Assembly (NCBI RefSeq): GCF_900316895.1
Contig: NZ_ONER01000056.1
Location: 1-9,597, forward strand
Direction: 5' to 3'
DNA length: 9,597 nt
Source of the DNA: an uncultured Methanobrevibacter sp.
GTDB taxonomy: Archaea; Methanobacteriota; Methanobacteria; Methanobacteriales; Methanobacteriaceae
A program made the translations under genes and the position numbers. Each line of letters starts with the position of its first letter. The first letter of the stretch is position 1. Below, piece by piece: positions 6,448 to 9,597 of the stretch. The notes beneath the pieces are model-generated. The model was not told the DNA's origin. It saw only the letters and a program-made list of their open reading frames with translations, and searched no databases.

Positions 6448-7671
6448 TTAATTGAATAAAAATACTTCGACTTCCTCGCCTTCGTCAACAAGTTCGACCA
6501 ACTTCGGAATCTTCACATAGCCATCAGCGGTTGAAAGTGAAAATATTGCTCCGGAATCCTTGAATATCGGTTGGACATTTTCTCCATCTACCTTAACCAG
6601 CTGATACTGCATTCTTCCGACTTGTGAGTGGATTCTTTTTGTGATTTTGCCTTTATGGGTTTTTAGCTCAAAGTCCTTGTCGATACCTGCCAGTTTTGTC
6701 AAAGGTTCAGCTACAAAGGCATTGAATATCATCAGTGCAGATACTGGATTTCCCGGAAGACCAATTACGATTTTGCCATCAATTACACCAACAATTGTCG
6801 GCTTTCCAGGCTGAACTGAAATTCCATGAATATGCACTTCACCCAATTCATCCAGAACATGCTTTAGGACATCTCCAAGACCGGCAGAGGTTCCGCCGGA
6901 ACAGAACAATACATCAACTTCTTTTAAGGATTCGGTTATCTTTTGTTTGACCTCATCATAGTCATCTCTCATAACGCCTAAAAAGTGAGCATCTGCACCG
7001 CAGGAAACGGCATCGTTTTTAATCATTCCTCCATTTACATCATAGATTTTACCATATTCCAGCTCTTGCCCCTGAAGTGTTATTTCATTGCCTGATGAAA
7101 GTATACCTACACTTGGCTTTTTGTAAACTTCAATGGTTTCAAAGCCCTGAGACAGCAAGACACCGATTTTACCCGGATTTAAGAAATCGCCCTTTTCAAG
7201 AATTAGTTTACCCTCTTCAATGTCTGAACCTTTCTTGGCAACATCCTGAAATGGGGTTGCAGTGGTGAGCAGATTAACAGTGCCTTCGCCTTTTTCGGCA
7301 TATTCGACCATAACAACAGCATCAGAGCCTTCAGGCATTGCTGCACCGGTACTGATTTCAATGCACCTGCCTTTCTCGACTTTTTTTTCGGTAGTGGCAC
7401 CGGCCTCCAAAAAGTCAATAACCTCCAAGGTATTTGGTGATTCTTCTGAAGCTCCAAAACTGTCGCTTGAAAGAATTGCAAATCCATCCTTCAATGCTTT
7501 GTTAAATGGAGGAAAATCCATTCTGGAATAAACATCATCAAATAGTATTCTGCCGTAAGCTTCACTCACTTCAATCTCTTCGCTTTCAGGCTTTAAATTT
7601 TCATCGAATAGCCCTTGAATAATATCAATAGCCTCATCGCATTCCTTAATTTTTAAAAATTCTGTACCCAT
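6448..7671 (-). CDS. moeA: Molybdopterin molybdenumtransferase MoeA
   Basis: MoeA inserts molybdate (or tungstate) into adenylylated molybdopterin, the last step in making the cofactor used in methanogens by formylmethanofuran dehydrogenase and formate dehydrogenase. The 407 residues cover all four domains. Visible motifs are PPFNKALKDGFA (54-65), EISTGAAMPEGSDAVVMVE (105-123), GSDIEEG (148-154), VGILSSGNE (188-196), CSGGTSAGLGD (257-267) with D267, QPGKPT (287-292) and GLPGNPVSA (304-312), the last being the MPT-binding core, then domain IV with HSQVGRMQYQL (348-358). There is no MoeB, MoaB or periplasmic-binding fusion. Archaea often have two MoeA copies; which one this is cannot be told. 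It opens a three-gene run with a GyrI-like protein and a small coiled-coil protein, and its start has GTGAT five bases upstream. Confidence 0.96.
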   Translation of the reverse strand: MGTEFLKIKECDEAIDIIQGLFDENLKPESEEIEVSEAYGRILFDDVYSRMDFPPFNKALKDGFAILSSDSFGASEESPNTLEVIDFLEAGATTEKKVEKGRCIEISTGAAMPEGSDAVVMVEYAEKGEGTVNLLTTATPFQDVAKKGSDIEEGKLILEKGDFLNPGKIGVLLSQGFETIEVYKKPSVGILSSGNEITLQGQELEYGKIYDVNGGMIKNDAVSCGADAHFLGVMRDDYDEVKQKITESLKEVDVLFCSGGTSAGLGDVLKHVLDELGEVHIHGISVQPGKPTIVGVIDGKIVIGLPGNPVSALMIFNAFVAEPLTKLAGIDKDFELKTHKGKITKRIHSQVGRMQYQLVKVDGENVQPIFKDSGAIFSLSTADGYVKIPKLVELVDEGEEVEVFLFN

Positions 7672-7699
7672 AATATCACAATATTATAAAATCCAATAA

Positions 7700-7745
7700 A
7701 TTAATATATAATATATTACTATAAATATAAATAATTTAATCTAAT
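7700..7745. promoter_or_regulatory. Divergent AT-rich promoter region (moeA / aIF1A)
   Basis: The 109-base spacer between moeA and aIF1A is nearly pure A/T from 7674 to 7743. TATA-like stretches are ATATAATATATT (7705-7716), well placed for moeA on the minus strand, and ATAAATATAAAT (7721-7732), well placed for aIF1A. Several overlapping TATA-like words make an exact choice unsafe. Confidence 0.4.
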
Positions 7746-7768
7746 GGATAAAATTATATTATTATTTT

Positions 7769-7775
7769 GGAGGAG
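7769..7775 (+). promoter_or_regulatory. Strong Shine-Dalgarno before the TTG start of aIF1A
   Basis: GGAGGAG, the closest match to the full anti-Shine-Dalgarno in the window, ends 5 bases before TTG at 7781. Other genes here use GGTGAT-like or GGGG sites. It marks TTG as the true start and may make up for the weak codon. Confidence 0.8.
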
Positions 7776-7780
7776 AGTAT

Positions 7781-8086
7781 TTGTCTAAGCCTAACAACAA
7801 CCAACAACAAGAGTATAGAAGGGTAAGAACTCCTAAAAAAGGAGAAATACCTGGAGTAGTTGAACAAATTATGGGACACGGTAAATTAAAAGTTCGTTGT
7901 GCTGACGGCCATATCAGAATGACCAGAATCCCTGGAAAAATGAAAAAACGTATTTGGATACGTGAAGGAGACGTAATCCTAGTAAAACCATGGGATTTCC
8001 AATCTGACGAAAAAGCTGATGTAATCTGGAGATACACCAAAACAGAATCCAATTGGCTTGAAAGAAAAGGCTACTTGAAAATGTAG
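7781..8086 (+). CDS. eif1A: Translation initiation factor aIF1A, TTG start
   Basis: Archaeal initiation factor 1A, 101 residues, which binds the A site of the small ribosomal subunit and helps position initiator tRNA and choose the start codon. It is one OB fold of the S1/IF1 type: a basic, disordered N-terminal tail (1-20), then GHGKLKVRCADGHIRMTRIPGK (32-53), WIREGDVILVKPWDFQ (59-74) and KADVIWRYT (78-86), all highly conserved. The start must be TTG. In frame upstream there is a stop at 7742-7744 with no ATG or GTG after it, and the first downstream ATG is residue 31, inside the OB fold. The gene is followed by RIO1 in the same reading frame after a TAG stop, a neighbourhood common in archaea that links initiation and ribosome maturation. 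Confidence 0.97.
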   Translation: MSKPNNNQQQEYRRVRTPKKGEIPGVVEQIMGHGKLKVRCADGHIRMTRIPGKMKKRIWIREGDVILVKPWDFQSDEKADVIWRYTKTESNWLERKGYLKM

Positions 8087-8099
8087 TCTCAATTACTTA

Positions 8100-8106
8100 T
8101 TTTTTT
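8100..8106 (+). terminator. T7 tract between aIF1A and rio1 (possible partial terminator)
   Basis: Seven Ts lie 14 bases after the aIF1A stop and end 4 bases before the rio1 ATG. U-tracts alone can terminate archaeal RNA polymerase, so it may lower rio1 transcription relative to aIF1A. No hairpin is seen, and it may equally be plain AT-rich spacer. Confidence 0.3.
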
Positions 8107-8110
8107 GATT

Positions 8111-8887
8111 ATGATGGATCCTAAAGTAGCTAAAGCAGACGCCAAACATGCAAAAATTCATTCCGAAAAAAGAAGAAAGGATAGCTCCGATAGAAAAACA
8201 GGAAATGAAGTTTTTGACAAAATAACGCTAGAAACCCTTTATAAATTAGCTAATCAAGGATACATTGATGTTTTAAACGGTGCCATAAGTACCGGAAAAG
8301 AGGCTAATGTCTTAACCGGAATCACAGATGAAGAAAAATTCGTTGCGGTCAAGATTTATAGGATTGCCACTTCTGATTTTAAAAAGATGGATTATTACCT
8401 AAAGGGAGATCCGAGATTCAACGTCAAGACTAAAAACAAAAGAAAAATCATTTACTCTTGGGTGACAAAGGAGTTTAAAAACCTGACAAGACTTGAAAAT
8501 GCCGGAGTCAGAGTTCCAAAACCTATAACAAGTGCAAACAATGTATTGTTAATCGAATTCATTGGTGACGAGGATGGAAATCCTGCACAACCTGTCAGAA
8601 ACCAGCCTCCTCAAGATCCGGATGAATTTTGGAACATGTTGCTTGTTGATTTAAAACGATTTGTGAACGATGCAAAGCTCGTTCACGGAGACCTGTCCAA
8701 TTATAATATCCTGAATTTGGATGAAAAACCTGTTATTATTGACGTTTCACAATCTGTAGTTCTGGACAATCCGATTTCAAAGGAATTGCTTGAGAGAGAC
8801 ATCAACACACTTGTTCGCGAATACACAAAACTTGGCGTTAAAACCAGTTTTGAAGAAGTTTGGGAATATGTGAATCCTAAATTTTAG
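8111..8887 (+). CDS. rio1: RIO1-type serine/threonine protein kinase
   Basis: An atypical protein kinase/ATPase of the RIO1 family, which acts late in maturation of the small ribosomal subunit. In 258 residues it shows GAISTGKEANV (57-67, the nucleotide loop), VAVKIY (78-83) with K81, the RIO-specific SDFKKMDYYLKGDPRF (88-103), hinge LIEFIGDEDG (147-156), catalytic loop VHGDLSNYN (191-199) with D194 and N199, metal-binding IIDVSQSV (209-216) with D211, and LERDINTL (227-234). The basic N-terminal stretch (8-30) may bind rRNA. I favour ATG at 8111 (or 8114) over the in-frame TTG at 8105, though no good Shine-Dalgarno precedes any of them, unlike nearly every other gene here. It follows aIF1A by 24 bases. 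Its usual archaeal neighbour, a KH-domain (Dim2-like) gene, does not follow. Confidence 0.93.
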   Translation: MMDPKVAKADAKHAKIHSEKRRKDSSDRKTGNEVFDKITLETLYKLANQGYIDVLNGAISTGKEANVLTGITDEEKFVAVKIYRIATSDFKKMDYYLKGDPRFNVKTKNKRKIIYSWVTKEFKNLTRLENAGVRVPKPITSANNVLLIEFIGDEDGNPAQPVRNQPPQDPDEFWNMLLVDLKRFVNDAKLVHGDLSNYNILNLDEKPVIIDVSQSVVLDNPISKELLERDINTLVREYTKLGVKTSFEEVWEYVNPKF

Positions 8888-8904
8888 ATTTTCAACAGGA
8901 TGCA

Positions 8905-8911
8905 TTTTTTT
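8905..8911 (+). terminator. T7 tract after rio1
   Basis: Seven Ts 17 bases after the rio1 stop, in the 48-base spacer before the convergent membrane protein gene. No hairpin precedes it, which is normal for archaeal terminators. Confidence 0.4.
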
Positions 8912-8935
8912 ACCGATTGCAATAGTATAACCACA

Positions 8936-9597
8936 TCATTCGCCGTAGATACTATTTCGAAGATTACCCAGAAATTCCTTTTCTTCATCAGTTAAATCCA
9001 ATCCCACAAGATTGTCACTGGCAAAACGTCTAGTTCGAATTAGAAAGACCAGAACTAAAGTCAATAAAAAAGACAATATGCTGGCTTTTGGAGATATGAA
9101 TGCCAATAAAAGAGATAACAGTGAAGTAATTACAGGAGCCAACAGAAGGTAGAATAACGTTAATGTAATTCCTCTAAGATACAATCTCAAGTTTGGCAAT
9201 TCGAATCCGTCATTATAGGAATTGTGCATGGCAGTTTTCAATTCATCCTTATTATCGAAATATTCCTTAAAATTATTTTTGATCAATAACATGAACATCA
9301 GTATGTACAGCAAACTGATTGCCAATATCAATAATGAAAAGAATATGTTTGCATTAGTGTAATTATAAAAATTAAAAAGAAATCCTGTTGCAAACGGTAT
9401 CATACAAATAGCCGCCATGGTAATCATGTTCAATGTCAATACGCCATAGCTTATCTTATTAAAACTAAAAAGGATGACAGTGTTTTCCCAAAAATTATAA
9501 ACAATGTAAAAACTTATGAAATATATCAAAATGGACGGTGCCAGATACCTGAGGAAATATTCGTTTAAAGCAACCCCTGATGAGATATCAGTAATTG
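8936..9597 (-). CDS. TMEM175/DUF1211-like multi-pass membrane protein, 5' end missing
   Basis: The frame is open to the right edge, so the N-terminus is lost; 219 residues are visible. A TTG at 9529 is in frame but falls within a membrane helix and is not a likely start. Five hydrophobic segments are visible at about 16-35, 49-75, 84-106, 141-167 and 172-187, ending in a basic then acidic cytoplasmic-looking tail with LDLTDEEKEF. The pattern YLAPSILIYFISF...NFW, then LNMITMAAICMIPFAT, resembles TMEM175 (DUF1211) potassium channels: a helix with SF and W, then N, PF and T in the next. The family's FSDG motif in the first helix would lie beyond the edge, so the call cannot be confirmed here. 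It converges on rio1 and its operon, if any, is outside. It could otherwise be an unrelated membrane protein. Confidence 0.55.
   Translation of the reverse strand, partial: ITDISSGVALNEYFLRYLAPSILIYFISFYIVYNFWENTVILFSFNKISYGVLTLNMITMAAICMIPFATGFLFNFYNYTNANIFFSLLILAISLLYILMFMLLIKNNFKEYFDNKDELKTAMHNSYNDGFELPNLRLYLRGITLTLFYLLLAPVITSLLSLLLAFISPKASILSFLLTLVLVFLIRTRRFASDNLVGLDLTDEEKEFLGNLRNSIYGE

Noticed and set aside
7700..7745. Repeated ATATA words as a possible repeat array or operator
   Set aside because: They have no regular unit or spacing and are best explained as AT-rich archaeal promoters.
7762..8052. 96-codon open frame antisense to aIF1A
   Set aside because: It is a shadow of a highly conserved gene, with no known family.
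9527..9529. TTG as the start of the membrane protein
   Set aside because: It lies in the middle of a hydrophobic helix, and the frame stays open to the window edge with family-like sequence upstream.
1..9597. CRISPR arrays, tRNA or rRNA genes, transposases, toxin-antitoxin or defence genes
   Set aside because: I saw no direct-repeat arrays, tRNA-like cloverleaf or rRNA sequence, and none of the coding genes shows such motifs.

Overview
The window looks like part of a low-GC methanogenic archaeon of the Methanobacteriales, most likely Methanobrevibacter or a close relative. The support is an archaeal translation initiation factor 1A, an archaeal RIO1-type kinase and an archaeal-type phosphoglycolate phosphatase. 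HypD and MoeA also fit a hydrogen-using methanogen with Mo/W enzymes. Spacers are very AT-rich, and most Shine-Dalgarno sites are of the GGTGAT type. The genus is inferred from gene content and base composition only. There are no RNA genes, CRISPR arrays or mobile elements that I can see, and no gene-free stretch longer than 300 bases.

Region 1 (1-2519, minus strand) is a nonulosonic (sialic-acid-like) acid module. A 561-residue fusion joins a CMP-sugar synthetase (NeuA/PseF-like) to a PseG-like UDP-sugar hydrolase. Its 3' end overlaps the start of a neuB-like synthase that runs off the left edge. The fusion carries the steps just before and just after the NeuB reaction, so the two genes together could make and activate the sugar acid for surface glycans.

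Region 2 (2602-5675, plus strand) is a tight three-gene run: hypD (hydrogenase Fe(CN)2CO assembly), an archaeal HAD phosphoglycolate phosphatase, and a TldE/PmbA-type protein without the protease motif. Spacers are 1 and 7 nt. It ends in a hairpin with T-tracts usable from both strands.

Region 3 (5699-7671, minus strand) is a three-gene run: moeA (molybdenum/tungsten cofactor), a stand-alone GyrI-like ligand-binding protein, and an 83-residue charged, probably coiled-coil protein of unknown function. This is the least explained operon in the window.

Region 4 (7781-8887, plus strand) has aIF1A followed by a RIO1 kinase, coupling translation initiation and ribosome maturation. aIF1A begins at a TTG behind a near-perfect Shine-Dalgarno. 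RIO1 lies in the same reading frame behind a single TAG and a T7 tract. A convergent multi-pass membrane protein that resembles the TMEM175/DUF1211 potassium channel family (8936-9597) enters from the right edge and lacks its N-terminus here.

I found no clearly new defence or mobile system. The best leads are the NeuA-PseG fusion bracketing NeuB, the moeA/GyrI-like/coiled-coil operon, and possible start-codon-based autoregulation of aIF1A.
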